In this document: positions 18,598 through 27,576 of the stretch, piece by piece
Layout of the letters: the number at the start of each line of letters is the position of its first letter
How positions within the stretch are numbered: position 1 is the stretch's first letter
Assembly (NCBI GenBank): GCA_016779005.1
Contig: JADHOL010000008.1
Span: 1 to 64,000, forward strand
DNA from: Alphaproteobacteria bacterium
Lineage (GTDB): Bacteria > Pseudomonadota > Alphaproteobacteria > Puniceispirillales > Puniceispirillaceae
Reading direction: 5' to 3'
Length of the DNA: 64,000 nucleotides
The notes under the pieces: model-generated
Database searches by the model: none
What the model saw: the letters and a program-made list of their open reading frames with translations, nothing else
Told to the model about the DNA's origin: nothing
Translations under genes and position numbers: made by a program

Positions 18598-19248
18598 ATG
18601 GGAAATACCATGCCCTTCATTGATATTCTAATATTTGCTGTTATTGCAGTGTTTTTAATTTTCAGGCTTCGCTCGATTCTCGGAAATCGAGATGGTTTTG
18701 AAAAACCTCAAAAAACAGTACAAACAGAATCATCTGCAGATAATATTATTAATTTCAAGGGCAAAACACCTGTTGCAGAATCAGCGCCCTTAAATGGGTC
18801 TGGATTAAAAGAGTTGAGAAAGCTTGACGCTTCTTTTAAGGATGAAGAATTCTTAAGCGGTGCAAAAGCAGCATTTCCCCTGATTTTAAATGCTTATTCT
18901 GAGAGCGATCTGGGGAGTTTACGGCGTTATGTTGGCTTTGACTTGTATGAAGAGTTTTCAAATGCGGTTCACCAAAGAGATGCCGCAGGTGAACATTTAA
19001 AAATCGATATTGAAACTGTAAATGACGTTCAGTTGCTTGACGCTGAGATTTCTGATGGAATTGCAACGGTCACTGTTAAATATGACACAATACAATCTCG
19101 CATCCTCACCGATGCTAGCGACACGGTAATCGAAGAGGATAGTATATCTAGCGAACAAATAGAAGATATCTGGATATTTGAGCGAGATATTCGAAGTACG
19201 GATCCAAATTGGAGATTGGTTGAAACTGGAACAGCTGAACCAGAGTAG
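18598..19248 (+). CDS. Tim44/TimA domain membrane-anchored protein
   Basis: A 216-residue protein with one N-terminal membrane anchor (FIDILIFAVIAVFLIFRLRSILG) and a C-terminal Tim44-like domain (residues about 75-215), ending in a WRLVETG segment. Mitochondrial Tim44 recruits Hsp70 to the import channel; bacterial TimA proteins have been linked to membrane-protein quality or to cytochrome oxidase assembly, so its role is uncertain. The first ATG matches the MG-start common in homologues; an internal ATG at 18610 is possible. Divergent from fxsA and 50 bases before the smr gene. The mltA gene that often lies between them is absent. Confidence 0.85.
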   Translation: MGNTMPFIDILIFAVIAVFLIFRLRSILGNRDGFEKPQKTVQTESSADNIINFKGKTPVAESAPLNGSGLKELRKLDASFKDEEFLSGAKAAFPLILNAYSESDLGSLRRYVGFDLYEEFSNAVHQRDAAGEHLKIDIETVNDVQLLDAEISDGIATVTVKYDTIQSRILTDASDTVIEEDSISSEQIEDIWIFERDIRSTDPNWRLVETGTAEPE

Positions 19249-19298
19249 ATAATCATTAACGGCACTAAAAACCAAATTTTGTGCAACTAGGCTATTAA

Positions 19299-19880
19299 AT
19301 GGTCATTAAAAAGCAAAATTCTGACAACACAGATTTATGGGAGAAAATAGCAAAAACAGTTGCTCCCATAAAATCTGATAAAATATCCCCCACTAATATT
19401 GTGGATAATCAGTCCAAAAAAGCTGGCTTAAAACCGGTGGCCAAGTCAGCCAAAAGTAAAATTCAGCCTCAAAAACAGATAAGCCCAAATCAGCAAAATT
19501 CAACATCTAATAGACACACCCCCTCTGATTTAAGATATCAGGAGGCATCTGGCATGGATGGCGCCAGCTCTAAAAAATTAAGAGCAGGAAAATTTGATGT
19601 TGAGGCAACATTAGATCTTCACGGAATGACGCAGCAAAGCGCTTATCTATCATTACAGCGTTTTATTCAAACGTCAGTCTTAAATCAGTTTCGCACCATT
19701 TTAGTTATAACAGGCAAAGGCTCTGAAGGCAGAGGTGTTTTAAGAAATCAATTCCCTGAATGGCTAAAGACAGATGCCTGCGCCCAACACATCTTAGCGT
19801 TCGGACAAGCGCAAGCAAAAGATGGTGGAAGTGGCGCTTTTTATATAAGATTGCGACGAAATAGAGGCGCGCGTAAATGA
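19299..19880 (+). CDS. Smr domain protein
   Basis: A 193-residue protein with a disordered, Lys/Ser/Gln-rich N-terminal half and a C-terminal Smr domain (about 105-190): LDLHGMTQQSAYLSL, then VITGKGSEGRGVLRN and AFGQAQAKDGGSGAFYIRLRR. Smr domains act as nucleases on nicked or branched DNA or on RNA; the LDLHG and TGKG motifs are the conserved ones. It overlaps the next gene by 4 bases (ATGA), implying coupling. Its substrate cannot be told from sequence. Confidence 0.88.
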   Translation: MVIKKQNSDNTDLWEKIAKTVAPIKSDKISPTNIVDNQSKKAGLKPVAKSAKSKIQPQKQISPNQQNSTSNRHTPSDLRYQEASGMDGASSKKLRAGKFDVEATLDLHGMTQQSAYLSLQRFIQTSVLNQFRTILVITGKGSEGRGVLRNQFPEWLKTDACAQHILAFGQAQAKDGGSGAFYIRLRRNRGARK

Positions 19881-20269
19881 CCCCTTTTGGTGAACATATG
19901 CGGTTTTTGAGGCTTAATTATAATAAGACGCTACAGCAGCAAGCAAATAGATTATCTGTATCTGTTGCTTATCTATCTGCGCTGGAACATGGCAGAAAAG
20001 GGCGCCCATCCCCAGCGTTGATCGACCAAATTTGTGTGTGGCTCGGGCTGATATGGGATGAGGCAGAGCAATTAAAGAGGCTTGCCCTTATTTCTCACCC
20101 AAAACCAGTAATAAACGCATCTCACCTAGGACCCAAAGCAATTGCGCTCGGTAATATATTAGCAAATAACATAGATAGATTGTCAGAAACCCAGTGTAGC
20201 GAGTTAAGGTTTCGCCTAGATGAGATGCTCTCATCAACGCCTGTAGGATATGTGCACCCAAAACCCTAG
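19877..20269 (+). CDS. XRE-family helix-turn-helix regulator
   Basis: A 130-residue protein with a Cro/C1-type helix-turn-helix in the first 60 residues (TLQQQANRLSVSVAYLSALEHGRKGRPS). The C-terminal half is helical (residues about 75-120) and could mediate dimerisation. It is coupled by a 4-base overlap to the Smr-domain gene, and related small XRE proteins follow smr in other alphaproteobacteria. The target genes are unknown; autoregulation or control of the neighbouring his genes is only a possibility. The following 159 bases to hisB hold no recognised gene. Confidence 0.82.
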   Translation: MTPFGEHMRFLRLNYNKTLQQQANRLSVSVAYLSALEHGRKGRPSPALIDQICVWLGLIWDEAEQLKRLALISHPKPVINASHLGPKAIALGNILANNIDRLSETQCSELRFRLDEMLSSTPVGYVHPKP

Positions 20270-20428
20270 AATATATTATGCTGAAATATCATACCAGAGT
20301 AACATGCCACAATATCAAATTAGAGTATCTTGCTAACGCAGTTCTGGTCAAATTTTAAAAAAACTGATAAGTCTGATTGAGAATCCAATAAAGTATTAAC
20401 TTCATATGAAATATGGAAGAGCAGCGTT

Positions 20429-21028
20429 ATGCGTAAAGCAGAATTAAGCAGAAAAACCAATGAGACGGATATTGCAGTATCTCTTTGTATTGATGGAACA
20501 GGAACGCGCGAGATAAGCACTGGGGTTGGTTTTCTGGACCATATGCTAGAGCAATTAGCAAGACATAGTTTAATGGATATCAAGATTACGGTTTCTGGCG
20601 ATGTGCATATTGATGACCATCATACCACAGAAGATTCAGGCTGGGCGCTGGGTCAGGCATTCAAAGAAGCCTTGGGAGATAGGCGCGGTATTACCCGATA
20701 TGGCTCGAGCCTATTACCTATGGATGAGACTATGTCGCAGGTTGCAGTTGATCTATCTGGCAGGCCGTTTTTGGTCTGGCGTGTCGTGTTGCCATCTCAA
20801 ACGTTAGGAACCATGCAAACAGAATTATTTCGGGAATGGTTTCAGGCATTTTCAATGGCAGCTGGTATAACGTTGCATGTGGAAAATTTCTATGGCGTAA
20901 ACACCCATCATATAATTGAGAGCTGTTTTAAGGCATTAGCAAGAGCATTAAGGCAAGCAACAGAAATCGATCCCCGCTCTTCTGAAGAAATACCATCTAC
21001 AAAAGGGACCCTTGGCGGGAGTTTGTGA
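20429..21028 (+). CDS. hisB: Imidazoleglycerol-phosphate dehydratase
   Basis: Sixth step of histidine synthesis: dehydration of imidazoleglycerol phosphate by a manganese enzyme. The 199-residue monofunctional form has the metal-binding motifs [15 protein letters not shown] (about 32-46), DDHHTTED (about 61-68) and [11 protein letters not shown] (about 173-183). It starts the hisB-hisH-GNAT-hisA-hisF-hisE cluster. The next gene, hisH, starts 1 base after its stop. No histidine leader peptide or attenuator was seen in the gap before it. Confidence 0.97.
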   Translation: MRKAELSRKTNETDIAVSLCIDGTGTREISTGVGFLDHMLEQLARHSLMDIKITVSGDVHIDDHHTTEDSGWALGQAFKEALGDRRGITRYGSSLLPMDETMSQVAVDLSGRPFLVWRVVLPSQTLGTMQTELFREWFQAFSMAAGITLHVENFYGVNTHHIIESCFKALARALRQATEIDPRSSEEIPSTKGTLGGSL

Positions 21029-21029
21029 T

Positions 21030-21680
21030 ATGAAATCACTCGTCATAATTGATTATGGCTCTGGAAACTTACATTCTGTTCAACAGTCAGCCCGGCGTGT
21101 TGCTGATGAGCATTCCAAGGAATGGCAGGTTAAATCCTCTTGTGAGGCAAAAGACGTGGCAGACGCTGATCATATCATTTTGCCAGGCGTAGGACATTTT
21201 GCAGATTGCAAACATAATCTGTCGAAAATACAAGATATGGAGCAGGTTTTAGAAAAGCGCGTCCAAAGAGATGCTATTGCGTTTCTAGGTATTTGTGTTG
21301 GTATGCAACTAATGGCATCAAAGGGCTTTGAAGGGAACGCTGTTTCAGGTTTGGATTGGATTAGTGGTAATGTGGTACCTCTAAAACCAGAGCCTGTAGC
21401 TAATTTTAAAATTCCTCATATGGGATGGAATAAAATAATGTTGCAAAATCATCATCATCCGTTCTCATCCCAAATAGCAAATACATTATTTTATTATTTT
21501 GTTCATTCCTACCATTTTGTGCCAGATAATCCTGAAGATTGCCTTGCCGTAACAGATTATGGTGAGACAGTGACAGCGATAATTGCAAAAGAAAATAAAA
21601 TTGGCACACAGTTTCATCCAGAAAAAAGCCAAAAGGCTGGCTTGAACTTACTATCCGCATTTCTGAACTGGCATATTTAA
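21030..21680 (+). CDS. hisH: Imidazole glycerol phosphate synthase, glutaminase subunit
   Basis: Glutamine amidotransferase that delivers ammonia to HisF for IGP and AICAR formation. The 216-residue product has the nucleophile motif GICVGMQLM (Cys near 88) and the His/Glu of the triad in QFHPEKSQ (near 198). The ATG at 21030 begins just after the hisB stop and gives the family start MKSLVIIDYGSGNLHSV; an upstream frame adds residues read within hisB. Confidence 0.96.
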   Translation: MKSLVIIDYGSGNLHSVQQSARRVADEHSKEWQVKSSCEAKDVADADHIILPGVGHFADCKHNLSKIQDMEQVLEKRVQRDAIAFLGICVGMQLMASKGFEGNAVSGLDWISGNVVPLKPEPVANFKIPHMGWNKIMLQNHHHPFSSQIANTLFYYFVHSYHFVPDNPEDCLAVTDYGETVTAIIAKENKIGTQFHPEKSQKAGLNLLSAFLNWHI

Positions 21681-22247
21681 ATGAATGATGAATTTATTAT
21701 AGCTGATAAAATTTTAACATCTCAATCCCGCGAACCCATCTTAACAGTTGAGACGTTAGATGACTTAGATGCGAGTGATTTGAGCGAGATTTGCGATGCA
21801 ACAGAAGAAGCCATTCAGGCAGGTGGCGGCTTTGGTTGGGTCTCACCCCCCTCACGCTCGGTTTTAGAGAATTATTGGCGCGGTGTTTTGCTGATTCCAG
21901 ATAGGGTATTAATTATTGGAAAATTAGATCACGTAATTGCCGGTTCTTGTCAAATTCTGAAACCCCCTCAAAATAATGAGGCACAAGCCTTTAGCTGTCA
22001 GTTAACAACTTTTTTTCTTGCGCCATGGGCACGTGGTTATGGAATGGCAAGTCAGCTCGTGATTGAGGCAGAAAATTATGCAAAATCAAATGGTTTTAAC
22101 ACTATTAATCTGGATGTAAGAGCAACACAAGATCGCGCCATTCACTCCTTTGAGACGTTAGGTTTCACAAAGATTGGAACCCACTCAAATTATGCATTAA
22201 TAGATGGTGAGTACGTTACAGGCTATTATTTTACGAAACAAATTTAG
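21681..22247 (+). CDS. GNAT-family N-acetyltransferase within the his cluster
   Basis: A 188-residue protein with a GNAT fold over about residues 60-185: FFLAPWARGYGMASQLVIEAE is the acetyl-CoA-binding loop (Q/R-x-x-G-x-G/A type) and IHSFETLGFTKIGTHSNYALIDGEYVTGYYF is the C-terminal beta-bulge region. The ATG follows the hisH stop with no spacer, and hisA starts 9 bases after it, so it is cotranscribed with histidine genes. No his-pathway step needs an acetyltransferase; its substrate is unknown and its residence here may be regulatory or merely historical. Confidence 0.85.
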   Translation: MNDEFIIADKILTSQSREPILTVETLDDLDASDLSEICDATEEAIQAGGGFGWVSPPSRSVLENYWRGVLLIPDRVLIIGKLDHVIAGSCQILKPPQNNEAQAFSCQLTTFFLAPWARGYGMASQLVIEAENYAKSNGFNTINLDVRATQDRAIHSFETLGFTKIGTHSNYALIDGEYVTGYYFTKQI

Positions 22248-22256
22248 AAGAACAAT

Positions 22257-22997
22257 ATGCATATATATCCGGCAATAGATTTAAAAAATGGACAGGGCGT
22301 TCGATTACTGCATGGTGATTTTGAAAAAATGACATTATATGCACCAGATGTGGCAGTGCAGGCTGATGAGTTTGTATCTGCTGGATGTAGCTGGATTCAT
22401 GTTGTTGATCTAGATGGTGCATTACAAGGAAAGCCAGTAAATATAAACGCTGTAGAGCAGATTTTAAAAGCTGGATCAAAAGTTCAGCTAGGGGGCGGAA
22501 TTCGGGATTTAAAAACGATTGAAGATTGGCTCTCAATAGGTGTTGACCGTCTCATTCTAGGAACAGCAGCTTTAAAAAATCCAGCATTGTTAAAAGAAGC
22601 TGCTCAATTATTTGAAGGAAGAATTGCAATTGGTGCTGATGCCAAGGATGGTATGATAGCAGCAGAGGGGTGGTTGGAGGTAAGCAGCGTTCCTGTAATA
22701 GAACTTGCCAAGCGATTTGAGGATTGCGGTGTTGCTGCAATTATTTTCACAGACATTAGCCGTGACGGAGCATTAACAGGTGTAAATGCTGAAGCTACAG
22801 CGGCCCTAGCACAGGCAATTGATATTCCTGTAATTGCGTCTGGCGGGGTTAGCGGAATAGAAGATATAAAGGCATGCGCAAGACTGGCCCATTTTGGTAT
22901 TGATGGTGTCATAACCGGGCGCGCATTATATGATGGTCGCTTATCTCTTCAAGATGCAATTGAAACAGCAGCCCGGTTAGCGCTAGAGGATAGATAG
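22257..22997 (+). CDS. hisA: ProFAR isomerase
   Basis: TIM-barrel isomerase that opens the ribose ring of ProFAR to PRFAR in histidine synthesis. The 246-residue protein starts with the catalytic base region [12 protein letters not shown] (Asp8 region), and has GADAKDG near 128-134 with the second catalytic Asp, plus phosphate-binding loops GGGIRD and SGGVSG. Spacing to hisF is 1 base. Confidence 0.97.
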   Translation: MHIYPAIDLKNGQGVRLLHGDFEKMTLYAPDVAVQADEFVSAGCSWIHVVDLDGALQGKPVNINAVEQILKAGSKVQLGGGIRDLKTIEDWLSIGVDRLILGTAALKNPALLKEAAQLFEGRIAIGADAKDGMIAAEGWLEVSSVPVIELAKRFEDCGVAAIIFTDISRDGALTGVNAEATAALAQAIDIPVIASGGVSGIEDIKACARLAHFGIDGVITGRALYDGRLSLQDAIETAARLALEDR

Positions 22998-22998
22998 T

Positions 22999-23760
22999 AT
23001 GCTCGCTTCTAGAATCATTCCATGTCTTGATGTGCATGCAGGCAGAGTAGTTAAAGGCGTTAATTTTGTTAATTTAGTCGATGCGGGCGATCCAGTTGAG
23101 CAAGCAAAATTATATGATGCAGCAGGTGCAGACGAGCTTTGTTTTCTTGATATTACAGCAAGTCATGAAAATCGCGAGACGATTTATGATGTGATTTCCA
23201 AAACAGCGGAAAACTGCTTTATTCCTTTAACAGTTGGGGGCGGCGTAAGAGAAGTTGCAGATTTCAGGCGCATGTTGCTATCAGGTGCAGATAAAGTTTC
23301 TGTAAATTCGGCTGCGGTTGGCGATAAATACTTGTTATCAAGAGCAGCTGACAAATTCGGGGCACAATGTGTTGTTCTTGCAATTGATGCGAAAACCAAT
23401 GAAAACGGTATGTTTGAAGTATTTACGCATGGGGGCAGAAAGCCAACAGGGATAGATGCAATAAAATGGGCAGAAGAAGCTGTTAAATTAGGGGCAGGAG
23501 AAATCTTACTTACCTCTATGGATGGCGATGGCACCAAAAAGGGATATGATTTACCTATGCTAAAAGCTGTCTGCGATGCTGTAACGATTCCAGTTATAGC
23601 ATCTGGAGGAGCGGGTAGGGTTGATCATTTTGTTGATGCTGTGAGCGTTGGTCATGCCTCTGCTGTATTGGCAGCTTCTGTTTTTCATTTTGGAGAAATA
23701 TCCATAAAGGAAGTTAAAGAAGCCATGAGTAATGCCGGAATAACGATACGACCGGAATAA
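22999..23760 (+). CDS. hisF: Imidazole glycerol phosphate synthase, cyclase subunit
   Basis: TIM-barrel partner of HisH that makes IGP and AICAR. The 253-residue protein has [12 protein letters not shown] at about 9-20 (catalytic Asp11), [12 protein letters not shown] near 76, LAIDAK (Asp about 130) and the phosphate loops [13 protein letters not shown] and ASGGAG. Its last residues, GITIRPE, are encoded by a 17-bp direct duplication that also creates the stop codon. Confidence 0.97.
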   Translation: MLASRIIPCLDVHAGRVVKGVNFVNLVDAGDPVEQAKLYDAAGADELCFLDITASHENRETIYDVISKTAENCFIPLTVGGGVREVADFRRMLLSGADKVSVNSAAVGDKYLLSRAADKFGAQCVVLAIDAKTNENGMFEVFTHGGRKPTGIDAIKWAEEAVKLGAGEILLTSMDGDGTKKGYDLPMLKAVCDAVTIPVIASGGAGRVDHFVDAVSVGHASAVLAASVFHFGEISIKEVKEAMSNAGITIRPE

Positions 23761-23768
23761 CGATACGA
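23735..23768 (+). repeat. 17-bp tandem duplication at the hisF 3' end
   Basis: CCGGAATAACGATACGA occurs twice in direct succession (23735-23751 and 23752-23768). The hisF frame reads the first copy as coding; because 17 is not a multiple of 3, the second copy is read in another frame and supplies the TAA stop at 23758-23760. Confidence 0.9.
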
Positions 23769-23832
23769 AATGAGTTCTTGTAGCAATAAGCCAAGTCTAT
23801 ATAAGCCAATCTTACATAAGAAGGAGCTAGAG

Positions 23833-24162
23833 ATGACCTTTTCAGCGTTAGAGAAATTATTAAAAACGATAGAAGAGCGCAAAACAGCACATGCTGATAG
23901 TAGCTATACCGCATCACTATTAGCACATGCTCCAGAAAAACCAATCCGCAAGCTTGCCGAAGAAGTAACAGAGCTATTAATAGATGTTATGAAAGGGGAC
24001 AGTAACGGCGCAACAAAAGAAGCTGCTGATGTGTTGTATCATTATCTGGTTGTACTTGCAGCAGCAGATATTTCGTTCTCGGACGTGTTATCTGAATTAG
24101 AGAGCCGTGAAGGTGTTTCAGGTCATGCTGAAAAACAAAACCGACCTAAAACTTCAATATAA
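23833..24162 (+). CDS. hisE: Phosphoribosyl-ATP pyrophosphatase
   Basis: All-alpha MazG-like enzyme that hydrolyses phosphoribosyl-ATP to phosphoribosyl-AMP, step two of histidine synthesis. The 109-residue product has the Glu/Asp-rich core KLAEEVTELLIDVMKG and KEAADVLYHYLVVL that binds magnesium. AAGGAG at 23821-23826 supports the ATG at 23833; a longer frame from 23770 lacks family residues. Last his gene in this cluster; hisI, hisG and hisD are not in the window. Confidence 0.93.
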   Translation: MTFSALEKLLKTIEERKTAHADSSYTASLLAHAPEKPIRKLAEEVTELLIDVMKGDSNGATKEAADVLYHYLVVLAAADISFSDVLSELESREGVSGHAEKQNRPKTSI

Positions 24163-24183
24163 AATCATGAATGGAGGCCAGAA

Positions 24184-24552
24184 ATGACACATCCTTTATA
24201 TGATACCAATAATATTTTTGCTAAAATTCTTCGCTCCGAAATCCCATGCAAAAAGCTGGATGAATGTGATTACACATTAACCTTCCATGATATAAATCCA
24301 CAAGCCCCCATCCATGTATTAATTATTCCCAAGGGGGCCTATATAGATATGGATGATTTTGCCCAAAATGCGTCATCAGAAGAACAAGCTGCTTTTTTGG
24401 TAGCGATAGGAAATGCAGCCAAGCTAACGGGGGCATCTGAAAATGGCTATCGTCTAATAACCAATATCGGCGGCTTTGGTCATCAAGAAGTACCGCATCT
24501 TCATGCGCACATACTCGGCGGAGAGCCTATTGGCCCGATGCGCGCTCGCTAA
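24184..24552 (+). CDS. hinT: HIT family purine nucleoside phosphoramidase
   Basis: Histidine-triad hydrolase acting on AMP conjugates such as adenosine phosphoramidates. The 122-residue length fits HinT. The core includes FAKILRSEIPCKKLDECD at the N-terminus and the histidine triad HLHAHILGG near residues 106-114, with the last His of the triad the nucleophile. It lies 21 bases after hisE and often accompanies his genes in alphaproteobacteria. GGAGG at 24173-24177 is the likely ribosome-binding site. Confidence 0.93.
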   Translation: MTHPLYDTNNIFAKILRSEIPCKKLDECDYTLTFHDINPQAPIHVLIIPKGAYIDMDDFAQNASSEEQAAFLVAIGNAAKLTGASENGYRLITNIGGFGHQEVPHLHAHILGGEPIGPMRAR

Positions 24553-24653
24553 TTATGCATATGCATTCATAAGCCTATACCAAGCTTAATCATCTCTTCG
24601 CACTTACAGGTTAATGTGGAATCTCATTATGACAGTTTGTAAGGCAAATAATC

Positions 24654-25939
24654 ATGAATTCCACTGTAAAAACGGTCTCTTTTAGTGGGCTTTTTGCAAA
24701 TGACGTACTTGTGCAGGTTCATATATCTACCGGTCTTCCAAGTATAACTATTGTTGGATTAGCCTCAAAATCAGTTGCAGAATCTAAAGAGAGAGTAAGA
24801 GCAGCCTTGTCAAATATGGGCCTGGCCCTGCCACCAAAGAGAATATCAGTTAATTTATCTCCGGCAGGAATGATTAAAGAAGGCGCTCATTTTGATTTGC
24901 CAATTGCACTTGCAATTATGATAGCAATGGGCGCTTTGCCTCAGGAATATTTGGACGAAACCATTATTCTAGGAGAGCTGTCACTTGATGGCTCTATATT
25001 ATCCGTATCTGGTGTTTTGCTGGCTGCAATGTCTGCATCCGAAAAAGATATGTGCCTGATTTGTCCTGAATCAAATGGCGCAGAGGCCGTTTGGGCTAAC
25101 GAGCTGAAAATAATTGCTGCCCCTACGCTACATGCTTTATGCAATCATCTTCGTGGAATTTTGCCGCTTAATTACCCGGTTGCTAAGCTGAGTGAACCTG
25201 AAAAACAAAAATCTGATATGGCAGATATAAAAGGTCAGGAAACCGCAAAGCGCGCTTTGGAAATAGCCGCGGTTGGCGGTCATAATTTGCTAATGATAGG
25301 CGCACCAGGGGCTGGAAAATCAATGCTCGCAGAAAGAATGAAATCCATATTACCAGAATTATCCGCAGCCGAAGCTCTATCAATTACAATGATTCATTCC
25401 ATTAACGGCACGCTTCCAGAGCCAATCAAACGATCAGATACCCTGCTTCTTTTCAGTTAATTGCAGCGATGAACCCGTGCAGATGCGGGTTTCTTTCTGA
25501 TCCAAATAGGGCATGTTCTAGAGCGCCAGACTGCGCGGTGCAATATCAGAATAGAATATCTGGACCAATGTTAGATAGATTCGATATGATAATTTTTCTG
25601 GGTAGCTTATCAGCAAGTGAACTCTTATCACTTGAAACAGGCGAGACAAGTGCCCAAATCCGCACAAGAGTAAAAAACGCACGTGCGCAGCAAAGTTCCA
25701 AACACAGAAAACAGGCACAATTAAACGCAAAATTATCAGCTGATTTTGATTTTGAATTAACAGATGAAGCGAACGAATTATTGCATAAATCTATTGATAA
25801 ATTTGCGCTTACGGCGCGTGGTTTTCACAAGATATTAAGAGTTGCAACTTCGATACAGAATTTGGAAAATAAGGATGTGTTATACCCACATCATTTGGCA
25901 GAGGCGCTTAGTTATCGAATTCAATCTATTAGGACATAA
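24654..25939 (+). pseudogene. comM: comM/yifB Mg-chelatase-like AAA+ helicase, broken by internal deletion
   Basis: Intact ComM (about 505 residues) is a hexameric helicase for branch migration in natural transformation. Here the first frame (24654-25460, 268 residues) has the N-terminal Lon-like domain (GLPSITIVGLASKSVAES) and Walker A (GAPGAGKSM near 223), then runs to a stop after IKRSDTLLLFS. The rest continues in another frame from TAC at 25439, reading YPASFQLIAAMNPCRCG to 25939. Compared with the family, about 70-75 codons are missing between IKRSD and YPASF, including the Walker B segment (GVLFLDE). The N-terminal frame and the C-terminal 25469-25939 frame could be called as two genes, but neither can be a working enzyme. 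Confidence 0.88.
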
Positions 25940-25968
25940 AACAAGAAGTAAAACCGAGCGGGGCTTTT

Positions 25969-26928
25969 CTAGTTTGCTCTTAGTTTTGCAGCATTCTTTT
26001 CAATTATTTCCCACGTTAATTCAGCAATATTAACATTTGAGAATCGTTCGATTTCTCGTATTCCGGTTGGTGACGTAACATTAATTTCCGTTAAATAATC
26101 GCCAATAACATCAATTCCTACAAATAATAGCCCGCGCGCTTTAAGCGTTGGTCCAATCTTCTCACAAATATAGTGATCTCTGTCTGTAAGCTCACACGGC
26201 TCTGCCCTACCCCCAACATGCATATTGGAGCGCGCTTCGTTTTCTGCAGGAATTCGATTAATAGCACCAACAGCCCTACCATCAACAATCATAATGCGCT
26301 TATCACCATTTCGCACAGCTGGTAGGTATGCTTGAATCATTAAAGGCTCTCTACTGATGCCAGAAAACATCTCCAGCAAAGAATTTAGATTTTGGTCATT
26401 GGCTTGAAGCCTGAATACACCAGCTCCGCCATTTCCATAAAGTGGCTTGATAATAATATCCTTATACTTCGCTCGAAAGGACATTATTTTTTCAAGATCG
26501 CTGCTGATTAATGTAGGAGGCATTAGATCAAGAAAATTAGTAACCAGAAGTTTTTCTGGTGCGTTTCGAACTTCTCTTGGGTTGTTAATTACTTGCGTTG
26601 TTTTTGGAAGCTGTTCTAGCAGATGAGTAGCTGTAATATAAGCCATATCAAAGGGGGGATCCTGACGCATTAATATGACGTCAAATATTTCTAATGGGGT
26701 GGTTTTTGAGGGGCCAATGGTTACATGATTGCCAACCACATCCCTTAATGTTACCGCCTGTACTTTTGCGCTAACCACACCCTCTTCCCAGCTTAAATCC
26801 TCTGGCCGATAAACGTGAACAAGATGTTCTCGCCTCTGTGCTTCCAAGGCAAGTCTGAAGCTTGTATCCCCATTAATATCAACCTCATCAATAGGATCCA
26901 TTTGGATGGCAATATGAAGGTTTGTCAT
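25969..26928 (-). CDS. gshB: Glutathione synthetase
   Basis: ATP-grasp ligase joining gamma-glutamylcysteine and glycine. The 319-residue protein starts with the IAIQMDPIDEVDINGDTSF pattern of prokaryotic GshB, has the ATP-grasp glycine loop IIKPLYGNGGAGVFR near residues 155-169 and the metal/substrate segment YLTEINVTSPTGIREIE near 280-296. It is the last gene of the leftward rsmI-yraN-BON-gshB operon and begins 3 bases after the BON gene stop. Confidence 0.96.
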   Translation of the reverse strand: MTNLHIAIQMDPIDEVDINGDTSFRLALEAQRREHLVHVYRPEDLSWEEGVVSAKVQAVTLRDVVGNHVTIGPSKTTPLEIFDVILMRQDPPFDMAYITATHLLEQLPKTTQVINNPREVRNAPEKLLVTNFLDLMPPTLISSDLEKIMSFRAKYKDIIIKPLYGNGGAGVFRLQANDQNLNSLLEMFSGISREPLMIQAYLPAVRNGDKRIMIVDGRAVGAINRIPAENEARSNMHVGGRAEPCELTDRDHYICEKIGPTLKARGLLFVGIDVIGDYLTEINVTSPTGIREIERFSNVNIAELTWEIIEKNAAKLRAN

Positions 26929-26931
26929 GTA

Positions 26932-27522
26932 CTAATCGCGCGGGTCATCTTGAAGAATAACATAATTTTCCACTCGCTTTACGTAGGATAAATTACGGGC
27001 ATGCTCTATCACCCTGTCACGCTCAGCTTCATCTTTCGCAATTCCAGTAAGATAGACAATTCCGCTAACAACTTCGATAGAATAGTTAAGTGAGTTTATG
27101 TTCAAATCGGTAATTAATAACCGGCGAAGATTAGCAGCTGCAGCTGCATCCTTAGCCCTATCTTTCAGAGATACTTTTTCAGCTATTTCAATCTCATTTA
27201 TAACAGAACGAACCCCGCGAACTTCCCAAGCTAATTTACTTGCTTTTACTTTTAGTTCTTGATTTTCGATCCTACCTATCAGAAGAACATTACCATCATC
27301 TACCTGAATTGATATTCCCTCAACCAAATCCATATCTGTCTGAACAAATTTATCTCTGATTTTAAGAGAGATAGAGGTATCATTTATAGAAGTAGCAAAC
27401 CCTTTTTCTGAACTTGAAGCCCCGATAGCAGCAACACCCCCTGCTAAAATAGCACCAGCACATCCAGACAGCTGAACGGCAATTATGGTAAGTATTATCG
27501 CTGAGAAAATTCTGTTAAACAT
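26932..27522 (-). CDS. BON-domain outer-membrane lipoprotein
   Basis: A 196-residue lipoprotein (lipobox QLSGC, Cys21) with two BON domains, at about residues 46-115 (TSISLKIRDKFVQTDMDLVEGISIQV) and 120-190 (YSIEVVSGIVYLTGIAKDEAERDRVIEHARN). BON domains bind phospholipid surfaces, and DolP/YraP-like proteins support outer-membrane integrity. In E. coli dolP also lies close to rsmI, lpoA and yraN. Here it sits between yraN and gshB, 3 bases before gshB. Confidence 0.9.
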   Translation of the reverse strand: MFNRIFSAIILTIIAVQLSGCAGAILAGGVAAIGASSSEKGFATSINDTSISLKIRDKFVQTDMDLVEGISIQVDDGNVLLIGRIENQELKVKASKLAWEVRGVRSVINEIEIAEKVSLKDRAKDAAAAANLRRLLITDLNINSLNYSIEVVSGIVYLTGIAKDEAERDRVIEHARNLSYVKRVENYVILQDDPRD

Positions 27523-27576
27523 CTACGTATTTCCTTTGATACGAATTATTCATAATCAGATATTCAATATCTTATA

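Noticed and set aside
24555-24566. ATGCATATGCAT palindrome after the HIT gene
   Set aside because: Short, AT-rich and not extended by flanking bases; expected by chance.
24941-25730. Antisense open frames within comM
   Set aside because: They lack start signals, domains or conservation and are products of the coding strand's composition.
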